The notes under the pieces were generated by a model. It did no database searches, was not told the DNA's origin, and saw only the letters and a program-made list of their open reading frames with translations. Below are positions 10,080 through 17,387 of a DNA stretch of 64,000 nt, one piece after another; within the stretch, counting starts at the first letter, position 1; every line of letters begins with the position of its first letter. Source of the stretch: Brevibacillus massiliensis (GTDB lineage Bacteria; Bacillota; Bacilli; Brevibacillales; Brevibacillaceae); NCBI RefSeq assembly GCF_000311785.1, contig NZ_HE978536.1:559417-623416 (forward strand), in the 5' to 3' direction. The position numbers and the translations under genes were made by a program.

Positions 10080-11816
10080 CTACTCTTCCCCCAATACCAT
10101 TTGATCCAGTGTGTCTCCTGCTGCGACCATCGGATAGACGTTCTCTTCAGGTTCGACGCGGAAGTCGATGACGACCGGGCCGTCGTAGGCGAGTGCTTCA
10201 GCCCATACTGCTTTCGCTTCCGCTGTTGTCGTCGCCCGCATCCCTTTGATTCCGAAGGCCTCTGCCAGCTTGACAAAGTCGGGGCTGCAGGTCAGATCGA
10301 TTTGGCTGTAGCGGTTCTCGTAGAACAATTCCTGCCACTGACGCACCATGCCAAGGCACTGGTTGTTCAAGATGACGACTTTTACCGGCAGTCTGTACTG
10401 GACCAAAATGGCCAGTTCCTGATTGGTCATCTGGAAGCCGCCGTCCCCTACGACGGCAATGACAGTGCGGTCCGGATTGGCAAACTGCGCCCCGATTGCC
10501 GCCGGGAAGCCAAATCCCATCGTGCCCAGTCCGCCCGAGGAGATGAAGGAGCGCGTACTTTTAAACTTGTAGTACTGTGCCGTCCACATCTGGTGCTGGC
10601 CGACGTCTGTGGTCACGATCGCTTCGCCGTTCGTCGTTTCGTACAGCATTTCGATCACTTCCTGCGGCTTCAGGGCATCGCTGTTTTTCTTGTAGCTGTA
10701 CGGATGCTCCTGCTGCCACTGCCTGAGCTGAGCGATCCAATCAGCTGTGTCGCAAGCTTTCGCCAACGGCAGGGCCTTTTGCAGCGTGCTCTTCGCATCG
10801 CCTACCACGGTAACGGCCGTCGCCACGTTTTTGCCCAGCTCCGCCGGGTCGATGTCGACGTGTACGATCTTGGCGTTGGGTCCAAACTCTTTCGTCCGCC
10901 CCATCGTGATCCGGTCGTCAAAGCGGGCGCCGATCCCGATGATGCAGTCGGCATTAAGCAAGGCCTGGTTTGCCGTATAGCTGCCGTGCATTCCCGGCAT
11001 GCCGAGCGCCAGTTCGTGGGTGCCCGGGAATCCGCCCAGTCCCATAAAGGTGTTGATGACCGGGATGCGGGTTTTTTCTGCAAAGGCGAGCAGTTCTGCT
11101 TCTGCACCGGCGGAGAGAATTCCGCCGCCAGCCAGGATAACCGGTTTTTTCGCGGACGAAATCGCCCCTACAAACGCTTGCACTTCCTCATCGCTCGGGA
11201 CGACCGTGTCGCGATAACCGCGAATCTCCACGCTGTCCGGATAATAAAACGGCGCTTTGGCATTGGCTACGTCTTTCGGGATGTCGATCAGGACAGGTCC
11301 CGGGCGTCCGGTCGTCGCGATGTAGAACGCTTCTTTGACGATGCGCGGCAGATCCCGGACGTCGCGCACGAAGTAATTGTGTTTGGTGATCGGCAGCGTG
11401 ATCCCGGTGATGTTCGCTTCCTGGAACGCATCCGTACCGATCAAGTGCTGGGCTACGTTTCCGGTGATGCAGACCAGCGGAATCGAGTCCATCTGCGCCG
11501 TCGCGATCCCTGTGACCAGGTTGGTTGCCCCCGGTCCGGAAGTGGCGATGCAAACACCCGGCTTGCCGGTGGCGCGGGCATAGCCGTCAGCGGCATGAAC
11601 CGCACCCTGCTCATGGCGCGTCAAGACGTGTTTGAGAAAACTGCTGTAGAGGGAGTCGTAGATCGGCAGCACTGCTCCGCCAGGGTATCCAAAAATCACC
11701 TCTACGTTCTCCAACAACAGACACCGCAGCAAAGCCTCCGCACCTGTCATCTCTTCGCCGAATCCGATATTTGGCACACTCCGAAGCTTGGTTAGTTCGG
11801 CGGCATTTACACTCAT
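10080..11816 (-). CDS. ilvB: Acetolactate synthase large (catalytic) subunit
   Basis: IlvB is the thiamine diphosphate and FAD enzyme that makes acetolactate and acetohydroxybutyrate. The 578-residue protein has [18 protein letters not shown], the catalytic-Glu region [20 protein letters not shown], and the TPP-binding [13 protein letters not shown]...VVILNN motif near residues 450-480. The open frame runs upstream to 11942, but the ATG at 11816 has GGAGGAG 7 bases upstream and gives the normal N-terminus; the upstream extension is T-box leader. It is the first gene of the branched-chain operon. Confidence 0.96.
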   Translation of the reverse strand: MSVNAAELTKLRSVPNIGFGEEMTGAEALLRCLLLENVEVIFGYPGGAVLPIYDSLYSSFLKHVLTRHEQGAVHAADGYARATGKPGVCIATSGPGATNLVTGIATAQMDSIPLVCITGNVAQHLIGTDAFQEANITGITLPITKHNYFVRDVRDLPRIVKEAFYIATTGRPGPVLIDIPKDVANAKAPFYYPDSVEIRGYRDTVVPSDEEVQAFVGAISSAKKPVILAGGGILSAGAEAELLAFAEKTRIPVINTFMGLGGFPGTHELALGMPGMHGSYTANQALLNADCIIGIGARFDDRITMGRTKEFGPNAKIVHVDIDPAELGKNVATAVTVVGDAKSTLQKALPLAKACDTADWIAQLRQWQQEHPYSYKKNSDALKPQEVIEMLYETTNGEAIVTTDVGQHQMWTAQYYKFKSTRSFISSGGLGTMGFGFPAAIGAQFANPDRTVIAVVGDGGFQMTNQELAILVQYRLPVKVVILNNQCLGMVRQWQELFYENRYSQIDLTCSPDFVKLAEAFGIKGMRATTTAEAKAVWAEALAYDGPVVIDFRVEPEENVYPMVAAGDTLDQMVLGEE

Positions 11817-11840
11817 CGTTTTCTCCTCCTCCATCTCCGT

Positions 11841-12186
11841 ATAAAAAAGTGAAAACCCTTCCTCCCCGACACGATGTACATGTCTGATTGGGGCGAAAGG
11901 GTTCCGCGGTACCACCCAAAATTTATCGGCGTTTTGCAACAACCGACCTTATGCAGTCTAGTTATCGACTGCGACACGCTAACGTTTGTCAAACGGCCTT
12001 ACCTACTCTCCGGACGACCGGATTTCAGCAGGCGGCTCAGAGGTGAGCAGTTGAACGCATTCTTACCCGGCTCTCATCCCCCCGGGCTCTCTGTGGAAGA
12101 AGAGGCGAACAACGTTATCCTCATCACTGCCTTTATGCATCGGAAAAGATTTTCCATCTTTCACTGTTGTCAGAAAATAAATGTTA
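11841..12186 (-). promoter_or_regulatory. T-box riboswitch leader of the ilv-leu operon
   Basis: The leader RNA, from a predicted start near 12186, carries the T-box sequence GGGTGGTACCGCGG (11904-11917). Next comes a terminator whose stem pairs AACCCTT with AAGGGTT and ends in a T run at 11843-11848. Upstream is a Stem I-like region with AGAG and GATGAGAGCCGGG elements. A CTC leucine codon at 12045-12047 is the best specifier candidate, though I have not folded the RNA. Uncharged tRNA(Leu) would favour the antiterminator and expression of all five genes. Confidence 0.92.
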
Positions 12187-12192
12187 CGTCTG

Positions 12193-12221
12193 ATTATATC
12201 CGCGTAAAAATGCGGTGTCAA
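12193..12221 (-). promoter_or_regulatory. Sigma-A promoter of the ilv-leu operon
   Basis: Consensus TTGACA (12216-12221) and TATAAT (12193-12198) are separated by exactly 17 bases on the minus strand, just upstream of the T-box leader. Expression is therefore probably strong and limited by the leader rather than by the promoter. Confidence 0.92.
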
Positions 12222-12314
12222 TGCAGTTCGCGGGATTTTTTCAAACTTTCTCCCGAACGATTGTTCAGTCAAAATCGGGCATCGTTGGATCGCTCTCCAT
12301 GTAAGCGGATACAC

Positions 12315-12360
12315 AAAAAACCCCGCCTTCCCCCTCTTGACAGGAAGAGAGGGACGGGAC
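12315..12360 (-). terminator. Terminator after sat
   Basis: Read on the minus strand, an imperfect GC-rich stem (CCCGTCCCTCTCTT against AAGAGGGGGAAGGCGGG) is followed by six T residues. It starts within a few bases of the sat stop codon and separates the cysH-sat operon from the ilv promoter. Confidence 0.8.
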
Positions 12361-12362
12361 GG

Positions 12363-13535
12363 TTACAGCTCTACGGCAGCTTTTTCCTGCAGACCGGCGA
12401 TCAACACCTTCGCCACTTCCGGGCGGGTAAATTCCTGCGGGGGCACCTCGCCAATGCCAAGCATCTGGCGCACCTTCGTACCGGATAAGGTGAGGCGGCT
12501 GCCTGCATCATGGGGGCAGGTCTTGGCGGTGGCCATCCCCTGGCACTTGCGGCAGTAGAAGCTGTGCTCGAAGAACAGCAGGTGAATGCCCAATTCGTCC
12601 GGGGTGAATTCGGAGAAAATGTACTGAGCGTCATACGTTCCGTAGTAATCGCCCACACCGGCGTGATCCCTGCCGACGATAAAGTGGGTGCAGCCGTAGT
12701 TTTTTCGCACCATCGCATGAAAAACCGCCTCGCGCGGTCCGGCATACCGCATGGCAGCGGGAAACGCCCCGAGAAAGACGCGGTCTTTTGGATAGTAGTT
12801 TTCCAGCAGCGTCAGGTAGCTTCGCATGCGTACTTTTGCCGGTATATCGTCAGATTTCGTCTCGCCCACCAGCGGGTTGAGAAACAGGCCGTCGACGGTT
12901 TCCAGTGCCACCTTCTGAATGTACTCGTGAGCACGGTGAACGGGATTGCGGGTCTGAAACCCAACCACCGTCTTCCAGCCTTTCTGCTTGAAGATGGAAC
13001 GCGTCTCTTCCGGCGTAAAATAGTACTCCGGGAACATCTGCGGACGCGGACGCTGCAGGACCTCGATCGGGCCGCCCAGGTACAGCGGCGGGCGTTCATA
13101 CAGCTTTTTTACCCCGGGGTGTCCCGCCTCCGTCGTCCGGTAGACGTGCAGCGCTTCCGTTCGCTTGTCTGGCGTGTATTTGCTCTCGACGGTCAGCACC
13201 GCGTAATCTGCGCCATCCTTCCCCCGCAGCAGGACTTTTTCGCCGATGGCCACATCCCGCCAGCTCTCTTCTGCGGCAAGCGTGACCGGGATCGTCCAGA
13301 CCGCCCCGCTCTGCAGGCGCATGTTTTCCAGCACTGCCAGATAGTCCGCTTCCGTTAGAAACCCCGTCAAGGGCGAAAACGCGCCCATCGCGATGCAGTC
13401 GATATCCGACAGCACCCAGGCGTCGACCGTCATGACTCGAAAAGCCTTGCTCTCCCGCCGCAGCACTTCCAGGTCCCTTCCCGTCACCATTCGGTTGACC
13501 AGCGTTCCCCCGTGCGGCACACTTTCCTGCCTCAT
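12363..13535 (-). CDS. sat: Sulfate adenylyltransferase (ATP sulfurylase)
   Basis: Sat activates sulfate with ATP to adenylyl-sulfate (APS). The 390-residue protein is the single-chain bacterial type. It has the nucleotide-binding motif [32 protein letters not shown], and near the C-terminus a CxxC-4-C-type cysteine set ([16 protein letters not shown]) common in Gram-positive Sat proteins. I placed the start at 13535, with GGGAGAG upstream, instead of the longer frame from 13724 that overlaps cysH. It is the second gene of a cysH-sat pair, 19 bases after cysH. No APS kinase domain is fused to it. Confidence 0.95.
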   Translation of the reverse strand: MRQESVPHGGTLVNRMVTGRDLEVLRRESKAFRVMTVDAWVLSDIDCIAMGAFSPLTGFLTEADYLAVLENMRLQSGAVWTIPVTLAAEESWRDVAIGEKVLLRGKDGADYAVLTVESKYTPDKRTEALHVYRTTEAGHPGVKKLYERPPLYLGGPIEVLQRPRPQMFPEYYFTPEETRSIFKQKGWKTVVGFQTRNPVHRAHEYIQKVALETVDGLFLNPLVGETKSDDIPAKVRMRSYLTLLENYYPKDRVFLGAFPAAMRYAGPREAVFHAMVRKNYGCTHFIVGRDHAGVGDYYGTYDAQYIFSEFTPDELGIHLLFFEHSFYCRKCQGMATAKTCPHDAGSRLTLSGTKVRQMLGIGEVPPQEFTRPEVAKVLIAGLQEKAAVEL

Positions 13536-13554
13536 CAAATCTCTCCCTTCAACA

Positions 13555-14247
13555 TTACTTGTGAAGCCCGCACTCCGTCTTGTCAAATCCAGCCCAGCGT
13601 CCTGCCCGGGGATCTTCTCCCGGCCCCACCGGACGCGTGCAGACCTCGCAGCCAATGCTGGGATAACCGCGGTCGTGCAGCGGGTTGTACGGAATGTCAT
13701 GGGCGCGAATATAGGTCCATACATCTTCGCTGTTCCAGGAGGCGAGCGGATTGCATTTCACAAGCTGGAACTTGCTGTCCCATTCCAGTTTTCTTGCATG
13801 CGCACGAGTCGGAGCCTGGTCGCGGCGAATCCCGGTAATCCACGCCTTGTATTGTGACAAAATCCGGCTGAGCGGCCGCACTTTGCGTATTTCACAGCAA
13901 AGATTGGGATTCCTTTCCCAAAGTTTGTCGCCGTGCTCTTCTTTCTGCTGTTCCAATGTCATCTCGGGCAGCACTTGAATAAAGGTGGTTTTATACCGTT
14001 TTTGCAGCCGGTCGCGCGTCTCGTACGTCTCGCGAAAGTGCTTGTTTGTATCCAAATAAAAAATGGGCGCTTTGGGAGATATTTTGAACAGCATGTCAAT
14101 CAACACGACATCTTCCGCACCAAAGCTGGAGGCGAGAATCACTTCCTTGCCAAATTCTCTCACCATCCACTGCAGAATCTCTTGCGGCTCTCTTCCCTCC
14201 AGACGGTAGGCCCAAAGCAAAATCTCCTCCTCGGTCCACTTCTTCAC
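13555..14247 (-). CDS. cysH: Adenylyl-sulfate (or PAPS) reductase, iron-sulfur type
   Basis: CysH reduces activated sulfate to sulfite with thioredoxin. The 230-residue protein has the P-loop-like [10 protein letters not shown] (41-50). It also has the cysteine pairs CC (117-118, in [11 protein letters not shown]) and CxxC (200-203, in GCEVCTRPV) that bind a [4Fe-4S] cluster. The C-terminal KTECGLHK carries the catalytic Cys226. The cluster cysteines mark the type that can use APS directly, consistent with no cysC here. The start is a GTG at 14247 with AAGGAG about 11 bases upstream. Confidence 0.93.
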   Translation of the reverse strand: MKKWTEEEILLWAYRLEGREPQEILQWMVREFGKEVILASSFGAEDVVLIDMLFKISPKAPIFYLDTNKHFRETYETRDRLQKRYKTTFIQVLPEMTLEQQKEEHGDKLWERNPNLCCEIRKVRPLSRILSQYKAWITGIRRDQAPTRAHARKLEWDSKFQLVKCNPLASWNSEDVWTYIRAHDIPYNPLHDRGYPSIGCEVCTRPVGPGEDPRAGRWAGFDKTECGLHK

Positions 14248-14287
14248 CTGCGCTGTCTCTCCTTTCCTCGCTCACTTCGCTTCCCAT

Positions 14288-14349
14288 CTTATGTAAGGGG
14301 AGGCCGGATGGATACCCGCCTAGTTGTCCGAAATCCTTACGGCTATAAG
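14288..14349. other. Nested inverted repeats upstream of cysH
   Basis: CTTAT then GTAAGG (14288-14298) mirror CCTTAC (14335-14340) and ATAAG (14345-14349), and an inner CGGA/TCCG pair lies at 14305-14308 and 14327-14330. The region ends about 40 bases upstream of the cysH start and could form an mRNA hairpin in the cysH leader or act as a DNA operator. I do not recognise it as a known riboswitch. Confidence 0.4.
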
Positions 14350-14466
14350 CAAACCGGGCGGACGGAAGTTCCAAGTCTTCCCCGGCAGGAAAATGGCGGC
14401 GCTCTGCTGAATGACAAAAAGACGGAAAACTCCGAAAACGAGTTGCTGGTTGCAAAGGAGGATGAC

Positions 14467-14607
14467 ATGAACGCAAGAGAGGAAATCTTTAAAGCGGTAA
14501 AAGCAGGAGCTCCGTGCTTTTCTCCTAACCTAAATAAGAACGCTGGTGATTCTTACTTGAACCCGTGCATGATACCTGGGATTTTTGTAAAATCAGATAG
14601 GCGTTAA
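14467..14607 (+). pseudogene. 46-codon ORF, possible relic of an LUD/LutC-like gene
   Basis: An ATG with a strong ribosome site (AAAGGAGG, 5 bases upstream) opens a 46-codon frame starting MNAREEIFKAVKAGAP. The beginning resembles the first residues of LutC/LUD-domain lactate-utilisation proteins as I remember them. The rest (NLNKNAGDSYLNPCMIPG) does not look like that family. The same frame is open upstream from 14308 with the stretch GRTEVPSLPRQENG, which may be a decayed C-terminus of a preceding gene. It ends 34 bases before a strong terminator. It could instead be a genuine small protein; the relic reading is tentative. Confidence 0.3.
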
Positions 14608-14641
14608 ATGGATACGCCATATCTGAATTGAATTCGGTACT

Positions 14642-14683
14642 AAAAAGACGTAAGAACTGTTTTATCAGATCTTACGTCTTTTT
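14642..14683. terminator. Bidirectional terminator after metC
   Basis: AAAAAGACGTAAGA (14642-14655) pairs perfectly with TCTTACGTCTTTTT (14670-14683) around a 14-base loop. The A/T ends make it work in both directions. It lies 75 bases beyond the metC stop and would also end transcription from the small plus-strand ORF at 14467. Confidence 0.88.
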
Positions 14684-14758
14684 ATGTGTCAGCCGAAAAT
14701 ATTCGCACTCAAAACGGAACCCGCTCCCTCACGGCGAGGCGAAGCTCCTTGGCAAAAA

Positions 14759-15922
14759 TCAGCGCTTGGCTGCGGCAGGTTGGGAGCAGGCGGCGAGCGC
14801 CTGCTGCAAATCAGCGATCAGGTCGTCCGTATCCTCCAGCCCTACCGAGAGGCGAATCAGCCCGTCGGTGATGCCGCGGTGCAGCCGTTCCTCCGGCGGC
14901 ATGGCAGCATGGGACATCAGCGCCGGATAGGAGAGGATGCTCTCGACCGCTCCCAGGCTGACGGCGACCAGCGGCAGCTTGACAGCGTCAAACAGCGCTT
15001 TGGCGTTTTGCCGGCTGCCTACGTCAAAGGAGAGGACGGCACCGTGCCCTGACGCCTGCCGGGACTGCAGTTCGTGGCCGGGATGATGGGGCAGCCCGGT
15101 GTAGTAGACCCGCTCTACCGCGGGATGCCGGTCCAGCCACTCTGCCAGTTTTTCCGCGCTTCGCGTGCTGGCGTCAAGCCGGGTCTTCAACGTCTTGAGG
15201 CCCCGCATGACGAGCCAGCAGTCCTGTACGCCGAGAATGGCTCCGAAGCCGTTTTGAATCGCGTAAAGCTGCTCTCCCAACTCTTCGTCCCGGGTCACCG
15301 CCAGTCCCGCAACGACGTCACTGTGGCCGCCGAGAAACTTGGTCGCACTGTGGATGACGATATCCGCCCCCAATTCCAGCGGACGTTGGTAATACGGGGT
15401 AAGGAACGTGTTGTCGACGATCGTCAGCAGTCCGTGCTGCCGGGCCAACTCGGTCATCAGCGCCAGATCGGTTACCTTTAACGTCGGATTGGAAGGCGTC
15501 TCCAGGTAGAGCGCACGCGTATTGGACCTGATCCCTGCGGCCACCCGTTCGGGATCTGTCGTATCGACGAAGCTCACCTCGATCCCCAGGCGCGACAAAA
15601 CGCGGGACAATATGCGGTACGTTCCGCCGTAGACGTCTTCCGCCACCAGCAGGTGATCCCCGGCGGAAAATAGCAGGAAGACACTGGAGATGGCGGCCAT
15701 GCCGGAGGCGAAGGCGAAGCCCCGGGCGCCGCCTTCCAGGTGGGCGATGGCCTCTTCAAGCGCCTGCCGCGTCGGGTTGCCGGAGCGTCCGTAATCATAC
15801 CTTCCCATCTGGTCGATGTCAGTTTGGTGGAACGTGGACGCCTGGTAAATCGGGATGCTGGAAGCCCCTGTCGCCTGGTCAATCGCATTGGTTCCGTGCA
15901 GCAGCCGTGTCGCAAAATTCAT
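14759..15922 (-). CDS. metC: Cystathionine beta-lyase
   Basis: This PLP enzyme of the Cys/Met metabolism family cleaves cystathionine to homocysteine, pyruvate and ammonia. The 387-residue protein shows YDYGRSGNPTRQALEEAIAH (43-62), FASGMAAISSVF, VYGGTYRI, the PLP-site ETPSNPTLKVTD and the Schiff-base lysine in SATKFLGGHSD near residue 195. Its ATG overlaps the metI stop by 4 bases (ATGA). The metI-metC pair behind an S-box leader matches B. subtilis, which supports the beta-lyase role over the related gamma-lyase or gamma-synthase activities that share these motifs. Confidence 0.88.
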   Translation of the reverse strand: MNFATRLLHGTNAIDQATGASSIPIYQASTFHQTDIDQMGRYDYGRSGNPTRQALEEAIAHLEGGARGFAFASGMAAISSVFLLFSAGDHLLVAEDVYGGTYRILSRVLSRLGIEVSFVDTTDPERVAAGIRSNTRALYLETPSNPTLKVTDLALMTELARQHGLLTIVDNTFLTPYYQRPLELGADIVIHSATKFLGGHSDVVAGLAVTRDEELGEQLYAIQNGFGAILGVQDCWLVMRGLKTLKTRLDASTRSAEKLAEWLDRHPAVERVYYTGLPHHPGHELQSRQASGHGAVLSFDVGSRQNAKALFDAVKLPLVAVSLGAVESILSYPALMSHAAMPPEERLHRGITDGLIRLSVGLEDTDDLIADLQQALAACSQPAAAKR

Positions 15923-17082
15923 GCCCGAACTCCCCCTTTCACAACCGAAGCCTCCAGCGCCTGAGCCAGATCTGCCGTCAGGTCATCCGGATGCTCAATC
16001 CCTACCGACAACCGCAGCAGCCGATCGCAGACACCCACTTTTTCGCGAACCTCTTCAGGGATGTCGGCGTGCGTCTGGGTTGAAGGATAGGTACAGAGCG
16101 ACTCCACGCCGCCCAGGCTTTCTGCAAATGAGATCAGTTTCAAACTCCGCAAAAACTCGGGTACCTGTGCCGCGTGCTTGACGCGAAATGAGACCATGCC
16201 GCTAAAACCGCTCGCCTGCCGCTGCTGCACCTCATAGCTGGGGTGATCGGGCAGCCCTGGATAAAACACTTCGCTGACGCCCGGATGGTCCTGCAGAAAC
16301 CGGGCCACCGACAGGGCGTTCGCCTGATGCCGTTCCATCCGCAAGGCCAGTGTCTTTAACCCGCGGATCAACAGCCAGCAATCCTGGGGTCCCAGCACAG
16401 CGCCAATCGAGTTGTGCAGTAAACGGAGCTTTTCTGACAATTCTTGCCCTTTTGTAACGACGAGCCCTGCAAGCACGTCATTGTGCCCGCCCAGGTACTT
16501 GGTGGCGCTGTGGACGATCAAGTCTGCCCCCAGTTCCAGCGGGCGCTGAAAATACGGGGTCATAAACGTGTTGTCCACGATGGTGAGCAGTTGATGCTCT
16601 TTCGCCACCCGGGCGATCGCGGCCAGGTCGGCCACCTGCATCAGCGGATTGGTCGGGGTCTCGACAAAAACGGCTTTCGTCTCAGGGCGAATCGCCAGTC
16701 TCACCTGCTCGATGTCCCGCATGTCGGCATAGGTAAAGGAAACCCCGAAGCGGGAGAGAATTTGTTCAAACAAGCGATATGTACCTCCGTACAAATCAAG
16801 CGAGACGACGAGGTGATCCCCTTGGGAAAACAGCCCCATTATCGTCTGGATCGCCGCCATCCCGGAAGCGCAGGCGAACGCAGCGTCGCCTCCTTCCAGA
16901 TCGGCAACGGCTTCTTCCAGGACGGTGCGCGTTGGATTCGCCGTCCGCGTGTAGTCAAAACCGGTGCTCTCCCCCGGCGCCGGGTGGCGGTAAGCCGTCG
17001 CGTTGAATACGGGATAGCTGATCGCCCCTGTCGTCTCCTCCCTGCCAACTCCGATTTGAACCAGTCTGGTTTCAATGTTCAT
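15919..17082 (-). CDS. metI: Cystathionine gamma-synthase / O-acetylhomoserine thiolyase
   Basis: MetI joins an activated homoserine ester with cysteine (or sulfide) on the way to methionine. It is a 387-residue PLP enzyme of the same family as the downstream MetC, with FDYTRTANPTRTVLEEAVAD, FACASGMAAIQTIM, DLYGGTYRLFEQI, ETPTNPLMQVADL and the PLP lysine in SATKYLGGHNDVLAG. It is the first gene of the pair and directly follows a SAM-I riboswitch. Expression should fall when S-adenosylmethionine is plentiful. The dual activity is taken from B. subtilis MetI. Confidence 0.88.
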   Translation of the reverse strand: MNIETRLVQIGVGREETTGAISYPVFNATAYRHPAPGESTGFDYTRTANPTRTVLEEAVADLEGGDAAFACASGMAAIQTIMGLFSQGDHLVVSLDLYGGTYRLFEQILSRFGVSFTYADMRDIEQVRLAIRPETKAVFVETPTNPLMQVADLAAIARVAKEHQLLTIVDNTFMTPYFQRPLELGADLIVHSATKYLGGHNDVLAGLVVTKGQELSEKLRLLHNSIGAVLGPQDCWLLIRGLKTLALRMERHQANALSVARFLQDHPGVSEVFYPGLPDHPSYEVQQRQASGFSGMVSFRVKHAAQVPEFLRSLKLISFAESLGGVESLCTYPSTQTHADIPEEVREKVGVCDRLLRLSVGIEHPDDLTADLAQALEASVVKGGVRA

Positions 17083-17124
17083 CTGCGTCTGTCCCTCCTG
17101 TTATTTGACCCTGTCTCTAACAAC

Positions 17125-17300
17125 AAAAAAGCCTTCTTTCGTCAGAGCGAAGAAGGCTTTGGATACGTTGCCGTAAGCAAACCCTTCTCATCTCTCAGAG
17201 CTTTTTACGCTCTGCAGGAATTGGCACCGTATCTCCCCACTGTGGGTGATTGGTTGCCGGGCATCATCGGGCCAGTCCCTCCGCCTCTCTTGATAAGAAG
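17125..17300 (-). promoter_or_regulatory. SAM-I (S-box) riboswitch upstream of metI-metC
   Basis: Read on the minus strand, the leader contains the S-box landmarks in order. These are CTTATCAAGAGAGGCGGAGG (17298 downward), GACTGGCCC, GATGCCCGGCAACC, GGTGCCAATTCC, and GAGAGATGAGAAGG. A terminator hairpin (AAGCCTTCTT / AAGAAGGCTT plus six T) follows at 17125-17160, 43 bases before the metI start. SAM binding would favour termination. Confidence 0.97.
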
Positions 17301-17325
17301 TTTGCTATTCAGTTTAATTATTTCA

Positions 17326-17355
17326 ATACTAGCGAATGTTTCTGTACTTTGTCAA
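17326..17355 (-). promoter_or_regulatory. Probable sigma-A promoter of metI-metC
   Basis: TTGACA (17350-17355) is followed after 18 bases by TAGTAT (17326-17331) on the minus strand, about 28 bases ahead of the first S-box element. It lies just past the stop codon of the upstream M28 peptidase gene. Confidence 0.65.
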
Positions 17356-17387
17356 TACTCTTTTGGATCAGGGGTGTTTCCGTGTTC

